This document shows, piece after piece, positions 9,461 through 21,559 of a stretch of DNA of 64,000 bases. How positions within the stretch are numbered: the first letter of the stretch is position 1; each line of letters starts with the position of its first letter. Position numbers and translations under genes: made by a program. This stretch comes from Pseudopithomyces maydicus (lineage: Eukaryota > Ascomycota > Dothideomycetes > Pleosporales > Didymosphaeriaceae). The stretch lies in NCBI GenBank assembly GCA_026873275.1, contig JANTUC010000012.1, forward strand, positions 826,001 to 890,000, in the 5' to 3' direction. The notes below the pieces were generated by a model. The model was not told the origin of the DNA. It saw nothing but the letters and a program-made list of their open reading frames with translations, and did not search any database.

Positions 9461-12400
9461 TTAGTTAAGGAAGCCTTTACAGCCCACAGAACCGCATAAA
9501 CATGGAATGCGATCGGTGGCGTCTAATTCGCGTTCGAATTTGTAGTCGTAGGTGAGCTCCTCATCTACACTCTGTTAGCACACACACCTTTTGTTGTAAT
9601 GCTGCAATGTGCATCTCTTACCTTGACCAATATCTCGTAAAGCATAGATGACAATTCGCTTCGTGCCCTCCACGCGGATGATTTTCGCTGTACAATTCGG
9701 CGTACAACTGTGGTTGATGAACCTTGCGATACCACCCATTTTGGTCGCATCAATGACGGTATCCTCGTCAATACGAAACAAGTAGCTAGATCCCACACCC
9801 TGCAAGTCGTATTTTGCCTCTCGCAGATCTGCAACACGCTGCCGGACCTTCTCACCGACGTACTCAATGATCATGTCATTTGCGGCGATGTGTTCCTGGG
9901 CATATAAACCCCAGTTGTGAATAGCGGATCGGTCGAACTTGACAAGTTTTTTCCGCTTCTTGAGCTGGTTGAAACGTAGCGCGTCACCAGCTTCGCCAGT
10001 CAGGTTCTTAGAAATGCTAATATCGTTCACCAGGCGACGATTGTTGGCACGATTGGCGCGGGAGTTGACCGTCGTAGACGATTTCGAACCAGCACCGGAC
10101 TGGAAGCGGAACCCTTCAACCACTGTTGTTGTGCGATCTTCTTGTTGCGCACGGCGCTGACGTTCTTCGCGTTCTTTCATCACACGGAGGCGATGAGGTA
10201 GATACTTGGATTTCTCAGCCTCCCTAATCTTTTTCACGCCTTCTGTTCTTGCAGAGCCGGTAGGGTTCGGTACGTAATACCCATCAATCTTAGTTTCTGA
10301 TCGAGAAACACCTTCCTCGCCCGGGCGGTTTAGATGCTTGATGGACTTTTGCTTCCATGCCCACGAGTTTGCGTCTACGATCTTAGTGGCGATGACCTTC
10401 TCCATGGCCATCTTGAGATGCAACAAATCCTCGTCATCTTTGAGCAGGTGCTGCCAGCCATCAATATCCATGACCACACTGAAGTCGTCCTCCACTGTCC
10501 GCCGCGGTTCGAGAGTGGAGACACCCCAGTATATGTCACCATGTTCATCTGTTTCCGGCGTTTCTTCGGCAACGAGCTCTGGCACAGTAGGCTTGGGTTT
10601 GGCGATGGTCACAGGCTCATTCCCTTCTTCAACAGGTTCAGAAACATCGGAGATGGTGGCTTGCGCAGCTTTCGCTTCCTCTTCCAATTGTTTTTTCGTC
10701 TTCTTCTTCGGCTTAGGGGCGGCCTGCTTCTTCTTGCTCGTCTTTACCGATTCAGTGACTTCTGTGGTTTGTATGGGTTTAGTCGCGTCATCGTCCTGCG
10801 TAATAATGACTTCTGGCTCGAGCTTTTCTTCTATCTTTGATTCGAGGCCGAAAATCGCATCAGCCTCTTGCTCGATTTTCCTTAGTCGCTTGAAGCCTCT
10901 CAACGCTTTATCTGCCTTTTTCCAGATGGGCGATGAACGAGGAAGAATGGCGAGTACCTGTTCAAGCTCTTTCTCGGCCATGTGTTCAGGGTCCTTGTGG
11001 ATACAATGCGCAAGTAAACTTCGGGCGTGGCTATCGTCCATCATTTCGTCATCACTGTCATCCAAGCCCCAACCGGCTTCAGTACGACGTCTCTTGAAGC
11101 GCCGGCTTCGGGCAGAGTCTTCTTCTTCATCATCTTCTATATCTGATGTTTCAGCTCGGCTGATCGGACGACTTTCCTGTTCTTCGGTACCGCGGTTGAT
11201 AGAGCTTCGACCTTCATCGTCTGACTCATCCATATCCATCTCTAACATTTTCTGGTATGGGTTTCTATGCACTTGAACGCGCGGTTTATGGATCGTCTTT
11301 CGGCGCTCGTCAATGAAAGCGTCAACTGGTTTAAGCGGCTTTCTACCGCCGCGATCACGGTTGTAATCGCGCGGACCAAGCGCTTTCCGACCGCGTCCTC
11401 TGAGTGCAGCCGCTCGTCCTTTTGGTGCCAGTGCTGAAGGTTCCATGGCTGGAAGCAACATTGAAGATGGTCGATTCGTCTCGTCCTTGACCCTCGGATC
11501 TGGAATGTCCAGCTTCCGCCGTTTCTCTACGTGGCGATCTGGAGCCATGAGTTGGAGCAGTTGCGGTCCTGCAATCCTGGTTTTGACTTCTCCAACCAGT
11601 TTCTCCTGTAATTCTTGCTTCAGGATCTCCAATGCCGCAGCGACAGGGTCCAAAGCTTGTGCCCTCTGCTGTTTCTCGGTCTCCAGATCTTCTGCTTCTT
11701 CGCGAGCAACTTTATCCTCCTCGGCTTTGCGTTTTCTCTGGGCCTCGACACGTTCTGGGCTCGGGCTTCGTTCGTAGTTGGGATCGCCATATTCGTTGCA
11801 TTCCATATTCATCACATAGGTGAACAAGGGTGTCATGTGAAATTGCTGGTAGCACCGCCGGGTTTCCTGTTCGCCCCGTCTTGATTCCTCGAAAACAACG
11901 AAGTACCCTGTTCGGTCGCACCTCACCTCTTCAACACGAAAGGCTTTCAGACGTTTCCTCAGATGTTCAATTGTCGTTGCAAGAACAGGGACATACTGGT
12001 GGGCAATGAATATGTAGGGTCTTCTTTTCATCTTTGTTTTTATCGGTTCTGTCTCGATCAGGTGAGACATTTGTGCTCTCCGAGAAAGTGCTTCGCGCTG
12101 TGGTGGACGGGCACCTTTTCCGGAAGGACCTTTGGGAACGTTTGCTGGCAAATCGAACGCTGCTGCAGGGGTTGATGGTGCAGTGGTTGCAGATGTTGCA
12201 GCAAGAGCGGCCTTCTGCTTGTCCTCCTCTTTTTTTAAAAGCATGTCGACCAAACGCTTGCACCTCAGACCTTCCCGGTCGCGTATCACTTTGACCCGCT
12301 GTAGCCCAATGCGCTCATTATTGCCCCGATCCTCAGCTCTTTTGGCCGAATCCGAAGCTTTGGTAGGTGAGCCACCTCGCGGCGCCGGGCCATCTCGAAA

Positions 12401-13148
12401 CTTAACAAGACATATCCCCAAAGGACTTCCCGTCATAGGATGAACTTTATTGCTCACAGTGTCGACTTGGCCGAAAGAAGACCCGAAAGCTCGTAGCTGA
12501 GCATCCGTAGTTAGTTGGTCAAACCCAGTGATGACCACCTGCGTAGCAGGCCCGGGTCCGGTGGTATTCGCATCGAATGAATACGGCTTCATAATCTTCG
12601 GGGCGATGCGGAGTTTCGATTTGGGGGAAGTACCACCAGGCGTTGAGTTTATACGGTATTGGCCCACAGCATATCCGGCGATAACCAGACGCGGATCTGG
12701 TATCTGAGATGAGTCGTCCTGCAACACAAGTCACGTTAGCCTTAGCGTCGCAGGACGACCCATCTCTGGGGTATATGTATGTGTATGTGTATAGCCATCA
12801 ACGTACCAATTTCTTTATTTGCGCATATTTCGCCTTGTACTTTCGCTTTTCATCGCCGTGCAGCTTACGGTCAAGCTGCGGATCGTACAGCATCTTGACG
12901 CCGATGTTCCCGTCGGCAGGCCATATCGATTTCCTCGTTTCTGGCGGCGTGTGCACGGGCGTTATGGTATCGGCACCATGCTTGGCGGAAGCGCTGGACG
13001 GCGCAGTGTGAGAGGTGGCAGCGGCGTGCATCGTCTCATTCGGTGGCTTCGCAGACCGCGGGCTGGGCAGCTTGCCCGGCGGAGATGAGTCTGAGGACGT
13101 CAAGGGAGTGAGGGCGTGTAGTGAGGCGGTGCGACCAGGATACGACAT
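9461..13148 (-). CDS. SET1: SET1 histone H3 lysine-4 methyltransferase (COMPASS catalytic subunit)
   Basis: Exons 12807-13148, 9622-12718 and 9461-9564 (introns 88 and 57 bp) join in frame to 1,180 aa. Order of parts: a Set1 N-terminal segment (Asp-Pro-x-Leu-Asp ... Asp-Pro-Arg-Leu near the first exon junction); an RRM-like fold (about 165-230); a second Set1-specific RRM region (about 345-420); a long charged linker; the N-SET region (about 850-1030, with Trp-Gly and Arg-Arg-Leu-Val-Asn); and a SET domain with the Asn-His-Ser-Cys cofactor motif and Tyr-Asp-Tyr near the end. It finishes with a post-SET Cys-x-Cys-x4-Cys and the family's terminal Gly-Phe-Leu-Asn. It methylates H3K4 in active chromatin. 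The final acceptor was chosen because the two earlier AGs lead to stops. An upstream non-coding or coding exon before 13148 cannot be excluded. Confidence 0.95.
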
Positions 13149-14145
13149 GGTGTTGGAGGCTGGAAACCGCGACGAGGCCGGGCCTGGAGAGAAGGGTATC
13201 AGATTGGGAGCTCGTTAGCAGGCCGGGCCGGAGCGGGCCATGACTCTCGAGTGAAGATGTGAAATTTCCCAGCGCTGCACTCGTCTTCGACCTGGCTCCC
13301 AACAGTGTAGCTCAGATGCACGGCCGAGTCGGCGCGATGCGAGCTTTGGGGATGCGCTGATGTGTGTGCGCACTCGCGGTGGCTGCTGTTGCTACTGCTG
13401 TCAATGGGATGCGATGTGTGGGTGCTAGGGCCGGAGGAGGTCGCCGCAGAGGCGCGCGACATAACCTGACGGGCGTGTTCAGCAGGCGTGCGCACGCTCC
13501 ATCAAGGTGCGGGTGCAGTATGGGCAGCGGTCGCGGTGAATAGGCGCTGGCTGGGGGGCAAGCAGGATGTGGAGAACGCGCGGTGAACGCGGTGCTGCCG
13601 TGTCGCGCTGGCGCCCGATGGGAGAGGGCGAGGGGGCGCAGAAAAGGACAATGCAGAGAGATGGGAGGGCGCTGCGGTCGGCGGCAGACAGCACGCACGA
13701 GCTCGGCCTGGGTTGGTGATGCGGACGTGCCGGGCGGAATGCGTGAAAGGACTGTGGTTGCTGGTGGTGCGCCAAGGCTGACCAGCAGGGAGAAAGGAAA
13801 GGAGAAGGCGGTCGGTCCAGCGTCACCGCAGCTGCGGCAGCCAGTCCGTCGCCAGGCGACGCCCACCAGCCTCGCGCGCTCCAGCTGCACCTTGCCCAGG
13901 TGCTCTCGCCTCGGCCAACTGGCTGGCTGGTTGGCTGGCTGGCTGCCCAGGTGGCTGGCCTCTGCAGGCCTCCATCCCCTTTGCCTGCATCCCGTGTGTC
14001 TACATTTCTACACGCCCCAGGGTCGTACCCTGGGGCCTGCCAGCCGCCGTGGGCGTCATTGCTTGCACCCGACCCCAAAGTTCGCACCGAACATGACTGC
14101 AGACGCAGCTACAAATTGAACCGAGTGCTGTTCTGCTACCCTCTG
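13149..14145. promoter_or_regulatory. SET1 upstream region, GC-rich
   Basis: About 1 kb between the SET1 start and the RIB4 stop. It is GC-rich and has long overlapping open frames on both strands (for example 13479-14087 and 13583-14119) whose translations are low-complexity Arg/Pro/Ala/Ser and match nothing I know. A GGCT tandem run lies at about 13917-13945. I read it as the SET1 promoter and 5' UTR. Confidence 0.5.
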
Positions 14146-14915
14146 CTAGTCCACATACTTGCCGTCCACCCACCCCTTCCTCTTCACCCCCAGCTCCACC
14201 GCCGCGCTCCCCCAGTCCTCCCCGTGGTTGTGTCCCTCGTTGCCACCCTTGCCTCCGATTCCTGCCCTCATCAGACCCTGCTCGTCACTCAACAGCGTCA
14301 ACAGCCCGAAGATGACGGGCACGTTGCCGTCCAGCTGGACCCGCATGAGCCCGTGGCTGACCGCATCGGCAATGTATTCAAAGTGCATCGTCTCGCCCTT
14401 GATGAGCACCCCGATGGCAATGATGGCGTCGAATGGCGTCTGCAGCGTCGACGACGTGGGCTTGGACGAGGGCTCGGTGCTGAGGTCCGACACAGAGCCC
14501 AGGAGGTCGGCTGCGGCGCCGATGACGGTCGTCGACGAGGACTGGACCTGCGAGGCAGAGTACAGTCTGCCATGGCATTAGCGACTGCCGCGCCCCGAAG
14601 GCGAGGGAGCACGTACTGCTTCACGGCGTAGGGAAGCTCGTAGCTCCCGGGGACGCTCTGGAGGACGATGTTCTCGTCCCGGACGCCTGCTTGCTTGAGC
14701 GCCTTCTTCGTTCCGTCGAGCAGCGCATCGATGATCTTGGTGTTCCAGCGTGCGTGCACAATGCCGATTCTTAGACCAGAACCTGGCAATCAAGAGTCAA
14801 TCTTGCGTGAAGCACCCGCATCACGCGTGCACGCTGAGAGGCTGAGAAGCTGACAAGGCGGGGTAGCCGTACCGTCGTAGGTCTTGGGAGCACCAGGTCC
14901 CTTCAGCGTGGTCAT
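14146..14915 (-). CDS. RIB4: 6,7-dimethyl-8-ribityllumazine synthase
   Basis: Three exons (14873-14915, 14617-14782, 14146-14566) with introns of 90 and 50 bp give an in-frame 209-aa protein. The N-terminal part has the lumazine synthase signature Arg-Ile-Gly-Ile-Val-His-Ala-Arg-Trp-Asn, followed by Pro-Gly-Ser-Tyr-Glu-Leu-Pro. The middle has Ala-Ile-Ile-Ala-Ile-Gly-x-Leu-Ile-Lys-Gly-Glu-Thr-x-His-Phe-Glu-Tyr with the catalytic His, and later Asp-Gly-Asn-Val-Pro-Val-Ile-Phe-Gly-Leu-Leu. It condenses 5-amino-6-ribitylamino-uracil with 3,4-dihydroxy-2-butanone 4-phosphate in riboflavin biosynthesis. It is longer than the yeast enzyme because of two insertions (a Ser/Thr-rich loop in the middle and a Gly-rich one near the C-terminus), which is common in filamentous ascomycetes. 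Confidence 0.95.
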
Positions 14916-15408
14916 GATGGATAGATATCAGAATACCGAGCTTGTCAACGGTCAAAGTGGAACAGAGGGTGTGGCCGTCAAGGGTGATGAAGGATAGTTG
15001 GTGCGAAGAATGCAGGAACCAGAGCACCCCACCATGGACCCAACCGAGTCCCCGCGCCTCGAGCAGGGATGGCCTGCACTGCGACATCAGCCAAGCGAAC
15101 CACCACGACAGCCGACCATGCTAGTCGTTCTATACCGTAGAGGGAGAGGGTCAACCCCGAGTCAAACCAAGCCATGTTATCTTGTTATGCGTGATTCATA
15201 TTTCTGCTACATTGCCCAGTGTCATGTCTGCGACAAAGAGCTCGTACACACCAACCATATCCAATTCCCTCCAAGCCGGCCAGACACGGTTCTAGGCCAT
15301 GTCAACCAGCTTCCAAAACCCAGGCATATTATTCCATTCCCAGACGCGACCAGTCCGTGCGTGTAACCTCTAGAGACGCCAAAACCCGTTGTTCACAATC
15401 ATCATGCT
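14916..15408. promoter_or_regulatory. RIB4 upstream / GFA1 downstream intergenic region
   Basis: About 490 bp between two minus-strand genes: the RIB4 promoter next to 14915 and the GFA1 3' UTR next to 15409. No FMN riboswitch-like or other structured element was recognised. Confidence 0.4.
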
Positions 15409-17706
15409 TTACTCCACAGTGACCGACTTGGCCAGGTTACGGGGCATGTCAACATTGACACCCTCGGCAACGGCCATCCAGTAGGACATGAGCTGCAAGG
15501 GAATAACGTTGATGAGACCCTGCAGGCAGTCGACCTGCTGAGGCACCTCGATCTTGTCCGTCTTGTCGGCGGGGAACTCGGGGTCGTCCTCGTTGCAGAT
15601 GATGATGGGTCGACCTGCGCGGGCGATGACCTGTTGGTAGGCATTCAGCGACTTGGCAAAGATGTCGTCCCGGGTCAAGATCATGACGATGGGGAGGTTC
15701 TCGTCGACCAGAGCAAGCACACCGTGCTTGAGCTCACCAGACATGACGGCTTCGCAGTGGAGGTAGGAGATTTCCTTGATCTTCAAAGCACCTTCCAGCG
15801 CCGTAGCGTGCTGAGAGCCACGGCCGAGCAGCAACAAGCTCTTCTGGTCCTTGAACCTCTCGCAGAGCTTCTTGATGGGCTGGTCAAGCTTGAGCACCTC
15901 CCTAAATTGATCCGAGATTTTGGTGAGACCATCGATAATCTCCTCACGCCTCTTCTGCTTGGACGCACGGTCCTCGGACAAGGAGAGAGCGAACATGACC
16001 ATGCAGACGAACTGGGAAGTGTAGGCCTTGGTGGAGGCGACACCGATTTCAGGACCGGCGTTGATATGCACACCGCAGTGGGTGAGGAGGGAAATGGAGG
16101 AACCGACGCTGTTGACGATACCAACGGTGAGAGCACCGCGCTCCAAGCAGTAGCGGAGAGCCATCAACGAGTCAGCAGTCTCTCCCGACTGGGACACGAA
16201 CACGCAGGTATCGTCACGGAAGACTGGCGCGGCGCGGTCCAAGAAGTCAGACGCGAGCTCGACTGCAATGGGGATCTCGGTAAGCTCCTCGAAAATACCG
16301 CGAACAGCCATGCAAGAGTGGTACGAAGTACCGCAGGCGATGAATATGATCCTGCGGCATCGCCTAATGGTGGTGATGTATTGACGAAGACCACCAAGAG
16401 TGACAGTCTTGTTCTCGGCATCAAGACGTCCACGCATGGCGTTGACGACGGACTCGGGCTGCTCGAAAATTTCCTTCTGCATGAAGTGGTCGAAACGACC
16501 CTTCATAATCTCCTGGAGCTCGATCTCTAGAGTCTGGATAGCACGGACGTTGGAAGCGCCATCCTCTTTGGTGAGGCGATGGATGTTGAGCGAGCCCTCG
16601 TGGATGTGGGCGATGTCGTCATCCTCAAGGTAAAGCACCTTCTTGGTATGCTCGACGATGGACGAGGGGTCGGAGGAGAGGAAAAACTCGGTAGGCATGG
16701 GAGCACCGTCCTCGGAAAGGAAGGCGCGGGACTGCGAGCGGTGGAGAAGCGACTTGTCTGGGGGCGCGAGCAGGTTGTTCGACTTCTTGAGGGCCACGTT
16801 CTGCGAGGCGCGCTCGGCAGGAAGAGCGGTGTTCTCATCCTGGTACTCAACATCGACAAAGTCGACCTTCATCTTCTTCTCGGTCCGCACGCCAACAACG
16901 AGAGGCGAGCCCTTGCGAGCGGCAACGACCTCGTGGGGGAAGTGCACCGACTTCATGAGCAGACCAAAGGCACCTTGCAGTTCCTTGATGACCGTCTTGG
17001 CCAGCTGGACAAAGCTGAGATCCGGGTGCTCATCGTAGACGTACTTGGCCAGCTTCGCGATGGCCTCGGTATCGGTCTCGGTCTCGAACTTGAAGCCCTT
17101 GCCCTCGAGCAGAGTCTTGAGCTCCTTGTAGTTTGTGATGATGCCGTTGTGCACGACGGAGAACTCCCAGTTGGGGTCAGACCTGACGGGGGGAAGGCGT
17201 GTCAGCAGCGGATGGCAGGGCTAGAAAGGCCATGGGCAAGACGTACCTATGGGGGTGGCAGTTGACGCGCGAGGGCGGCCCGTGGGTGGCCCATCTTGTG
17301 TGTGCAATGCCGGCGTGCGAGTCGAAGACCTTGGACTCGTCGAAGTTGCTCTCCTCAACGAGCTTCTTGAGCGAGGCGACCTTGCCGACCTCCTTGACCG
17401 CGAAGACCTCGTTCTTCTTGTCACCGTCGATGGCGAGGCCGGCAGAGTCGTAGCCACGGTACTCTAGGCGCTGGAGGCCTGCGGGCAGCTGTTAGCGGGG
17501 CAGGCGGATCGGGGCAGGCGGGGCTTGCCATTGATGAGTGTGTTGAGGATGTACTTGCGGTCCTTCTCGACCAGGTAGTTGATGTAGCCAAAGATGCCGC
17601 TGTGCCACGGGTCGTCAGCGCTGTCTGCATGTGTGGGTGTGTGGGTGCCTGGGTGTCGTCGTCGGTCGCAGGACCGGGGCGGGGCTGCGAGCAGAGCTTA
17701 CCACAT
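15409..17706 (-). CDS. GFA1: Glutamine--fructose-6-phosphate aminotransferase (isomerizing)
   Basis: Four coding exons: 17702-17706 (only five nucleotides, ATGTG), 17529-17599, 17247-17478 and 15409-17182. They join to 693 aa, the usual length for fungal GFA1. The tiny first exon supplies Met-Cys, and Cys2 (N-terminal after Met removal) is the catalytic nucleophile of the class II glutamine amidotransferase domain, so this start is secure. The domain continues with Arg-Tyr-Arg-Gly-Tyr-Asp-Ser-Ala-Gly, Arg-Trp-Ala-Thr-His-Gly and His-Asn-Gly-Ile-Ile-Thr-Asn. Two SIS sugar-phosphate domains follow (about 370-510 and 545-680), ending Ser-Val-Thr-Val-Glu. It makes glucosamine-6-phosphate, the first step towards UDP-GlcNAc and chitin. 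The intron after exon 2 (17479-17528) has a GC-AG border; the others are GT-AG. It is the only SIS/GATase gene in the window. Confidence 0.96.
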
Positions 17707-19143
17707 AGTGCTACTGGGAAAAGATGGTCTGGGGTATCAAGCAAAGGAAGCGATCGTATCGAGTGCACGCAATTGGATGCACAGAGCAGATGGGTGGTGG
17801 AAAGACGCAATGGGGAGGGAGAGGAGCAAAAGAGCGGTGTTGATTGTTTCTCTTTATAGCGGGCGGCCAAGCTGCAGTCTCTCCACATGAACGCTTTTTC
17901 GCCTTTTCAGCTGCTAGTCCAGTCCCCACCGCCCCTGCACCGCCGGACGGCCGACCATGCACTCACTATTCGCCCTGGTGACACTGCGGGCCCTCGAGCC
18001 GTCAGCAAGCAGCGAGCAGCCCGTCTCCTATTCCGCCGTTTCGTCATATCGCGGTAGGACACTGGCGGATCGGAGCCCTGTGCGCTCTCGCCCCCCAGGC
18101 CAATCGCCTGCGCCGCACCCAAGGGCCAGTGCCTGATCGCCGCCCAGAGGCGCAGTGAGCAAGAATAGCAACACTAGACACTGGCACGATTGATTTTCTG
18201 CTTTGACGTCGCTGAAAAGACTCTACGCGTCCGCGCGAAGCAGACCCGCGTCGGGACCCATGGTAGCAAGCAAGCTACGGTAGCAAGCTCTGGTAGCAGT
18301 AGCAAGTTTCGACCTCTCGTCCGCCCTGCTCCCAACGCCAGGGAACGAGCAACGTCAGCATCACCACCCGAAACCCTGGCCGTTTGCAGCCCCGGCCCGC
18401 CCGTCTACCACGCTCGCGACCTCGTCGCCTTTGTGTCTCTTCCCTCGCGGCCCACCCGCAGACGGACACGTCTCCCCACCCGGCCCACATCAAGTCGACG
18501 TCTGCCGCCTGGCCGCCATCAGACGGTGAGCAGCGACTCGCATCTGTACAAGCACTCCTCAAAGTAGCGGGACCCCATTCCTAACCGGCCTATCGCGCAC
18601 TGCAGCCACCAAACGTGAACAAGTGTCTCAGCCGCAACCCTCCCCCATTCGGTCAAGCCTGCACACGCCCTATCCAAGTACACTACTGTTCTCGCATACA
18701 ACCCATCTACCCTGGGCCCCCAATCTGACTGTACACGCTGTGATGCACTCTGCGAGCCCTGCTGCTCCTTCCAGCCGCCGTTTAGCTCTGGTCTCCAGCC
18801 TCACAATTGGCCGTGGCCACGGCCGTGGGGTTTGCACTGACCGTGGATTATGCATGGTGTAGAAACCCACAGGTGGCCCGTGCAGAGAACCAGCTGGCCG
18901 GCTCGACCTCGTTGCAATCTACCTGTCGACGGCGAGTCGACGTTACTATTCAAAATTCCAGTCTTTTTCATTTGAACTCGGGCGCGAGCCATCTAGTCTT
19001 CGCTACTCTACATGCACAGACGTCACCGCAAAACTTATTTACCTTCCTACAAAATCTACGCAGCCGACACTGCAAGGCCAACCCTGCGGCTGCCCACGTA
19101 CCGGTACGTTTGATGCATTGGCGAATCGACAAAGTGGTAACAA
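17707..19143. promoter_or_regulatory. Long GFA1 upstream region
   Basis: About 1.4 kb between the GFA1 start and the AVT-like stop. No conserved protein is recognisable; open frames such as 18190-18567 are compositionally unlike protein. It contains short repeats of GGTAGCAAG (about 18263-18305) and a 16-bp perfect palindrome at 18809-18824. Its size is unusual for this gene-dense part and fits a large regulatory region and 5' leader for GFA1, or an unannotated non-coding RNA. Confidence 0.4.
18809..18824. repeat. Perfect 16-bp palindrome
   Basis: GGCCGTGG followed directly by its own reverse complement CCACGGCC, about 1.1 kb upstream of GFA1. It could be a site for a dimeric regulator or chance in GC-rich DNA. 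Confidence 0.6.
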
Positions 19144-21559
19144 TCATGGCACTCGTCCGTCGCAATACCCCGGCGTCTTCGAATTGTCCCCGTTCACCCA
19201 GCTGTTGATGGTGAGCGCAGTCGTGTACGCCATGCCCACCAGTCCAAGAATGCCCACTAGGACATCCAGGACACGTGCTGCCGTCGTCCGTGCCACAGCG
19301 CGGTAGTGAAGCATGGGCTACGTGTGCCTTGTCAGTTTCCTTCTTCCGAATGGGAGCTCAAGCCGGGGAAGCAGGAACGTACCGGGTATATGTACACCAA
19401 CGGGATACACGCGAAGCTGCCCACAAGTGCGACGAACTTGTCCAGGTCGTTTGCACCTACCCATGCGAGCGTAGCACAGATGCCGACCATGAAAAACCTA
19501 AAGAAATTCTTCTTCCACTTGACGTACGGATTGTACTTGCCGGTCCTACACGCACATCAAATCAGTAACTGCTGCTCCTGCTTGAGATTTGGTTCGCTTA
19601 CCTGCTGAACAGCTGTTGACTGGTGATTTCAATAGCAGGGTACAGCTGCAGTGGCGTTGAGAGAAGGATGGCTAGAGAATATATGAACTGGACACCGTTG
19701 ACGAATTTGTTGTCTTGAGGCATGTTCAGAATAATGACCGTCTTGGTCTTGGAGCCAAAAGCCGCATAAGAGAGTGCGCCCATGCTGATAAAGATGACCG
19801 TGATTACAATCATTACTATACCGAGCACCTTGGGGAATTTCTTAGGATTCTTCATGCCGCTCTGCACAGGGATGATGAGACCGATTCCCTCGAATGTGAA
19901 GATTGCGGTCCCAATGAAAAGCGTCCAATCGCTTTTGTTGAAGTTAGCAATGTCCGAGATGCCGCCTTGGCCAACGATGGTGAGAATGTCGAAATAGTAC
20001 AGATATACAAGTCCAAGAACTATGAACAGGTCCGCAATAAGAGCAAGTTTCTGAATGTGATTGATGTTGCGATAGAGCGAAAGTGGCAGAAAGATAATCA
20101 TCTGCATCAGGATCATGAGACCTATGCTGATTTGTGTCTTGCAGTCTGATACCGCGAGCACAAAGGCCTGCATGTTCTCGGCGACAAAGACGGTGTATGC
20201 TGACGAGAATCCGAGTTGGGAGATGACAAGTGAAAAGTTTATCAAGTTCCGCATCCATCTGCCGTAGAGATGCAAACCCATATCACCAAACGAGTGCTCC
20301 ACGACAAGACGGGTGTTGACCAAAAGAACAAAACAAAAATACGACAAGGCGGCGACGCTGAGGAGAACGAGATTGGAGAACAGCATACCGCCATTCAGGA
20401 AGGCTCGCGGAAGGAAGAGAACACCGGTCCCGACAAAGCTCTTGAGCAGCAGAAGAGCGGCCCCTGTAGGACTCCCCTTGGCTGCGACTCTCGCTTTGCG
20501 CTTCCGTCTCTTGCCCGGTGTTAAAAGTGCACTATTCTCCCCATAGTCGCGTTCATCCTCCGTGTGCTCTCCAGACGTAAGAGCGTCGGACGAGAAGTAT
20601 TCATCAGGTCCCAAAACCTCGTCATCTTCTTCCAGAGATTCACCTGCAAAATGCCCGTACAATGTCAGGAACTCAAGAAAATTATTGGTGAAGACAACAG
20701 GCTGCGGCTTCTGGGGCATGGTCCCGTAGCCGGACGGTCCGGGCGCAGGCGACTGATCAGCAGCGCGGCGGATGAAATTGCGTCGGAAGCCGCCGGGCTG
20801 GTGTATCGAATTGATGTCCAGCAGAGGCTCGTTTGGGCGTTGGCGGTCGGCATGAAAGCTCTGGCTACGTTTCATCTTCTGGCGCTGTTCCTCGTCCTGC
20901 TGGGCTGACCATCTGTATATCTGCCGCGTGATGTCTCCGCCCTGTAGCTGCAGACTATCGAACTGGTCGTCCTCGTTGTCGTCGTCGGATGACCCCCGTC
21001 TGCCGCGGCTCACATCGTCTGCATCTGCGACGAGTCCATGGTGCGATCTGCTTGGAGAGCCGTACCTCGCCGACAGGTTTGATATCGAGGGCTTCTGAGG
21101 ACCGGCCAAGTGGCGGCGGATGATGTCGGGATCCTCGTAAGGCACGGTCGGGGAGCGGCTCCGGGCGTCAAAAGAGCCATACTGGCTGAGTGTGTCGCGG
21201 GCGGTAGTCTCTTGGGAAGGAGACAGCGGGCGAATGGGCGGGGTGCCAAATCGCGGCGGGCTCCTACCAAATGAGTCCTTCAGCGCTGAAGACAGGGCCG
21301 ACTCGCCAGGCCCCGAGAGCGACGACTGGCCATGATCGCGGCCAGGCAGCGGTGTCTGGCTCGCCGACGGCTCTTCGGATGCAAGCTGTGCCGGGGTGGG
21401 AATCTGCTGCACGGGCACAGAGCCCACGGGGAGGGAGGGCACTGGAGAGCCCAAACGCGCTGTGGAGTGGTCGCGAGAGACGGAAGCGGAAGGCGAGCTG
21501 CGGTCCGAGGCCCGCGACGAGAAAGGCACGGGCCGAGGCTTCGAGTCGTCCTTGGCCAT
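19144..21559 (-). CDS. AVT3/AVT4-type vacuolar amino acid transporter (AAAP family)
   Basis: Exons 19602-21559, 19383-19545 and 19144-19317 (introns 56 and 65 bp) join in frame to 764 aa. The first about 360 residues are Ser/Pro-rich, charged and probably disordered, as in fungal Avt3-like proteins. From about residue 365 there are around eleven hydrophobic spans. The first carries the family signature Leu-Leu-Lys-Ser-Phe-Val-Gly-Thr-Gly-Val-Leu-Phe-Leu-Pro-x-Ala-Phe, and later ones include Phe-Glu-Gly-Ile-Gly-Leu-Ile-Ile-Pro-Val. AAAP transporters of this branch export neutral amino acids from the vacuole. The exact substrate and the choice between AVT3 and AVT4 cannot be set from sequence alone. 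It is divergent from the VHC1-like gene, which also codes for a vacuolar membrane transporter. Confidence 0.92.

Noticed and set aside
13479..14119. Long overlapping frames upstream of SET1
   Set aside because: Low-complexity Arg/Pro/Ala-rich translations on both strands in GC-rich DNA, with no family resemblance.
18190..18567. 125-codon + frame between GFA1 and the AVT-like gene
   Set aside because: The translation is Arg/Pro/Ser-rich without any pattern of secondary structure, and a comparable antisense frame overlaps it.
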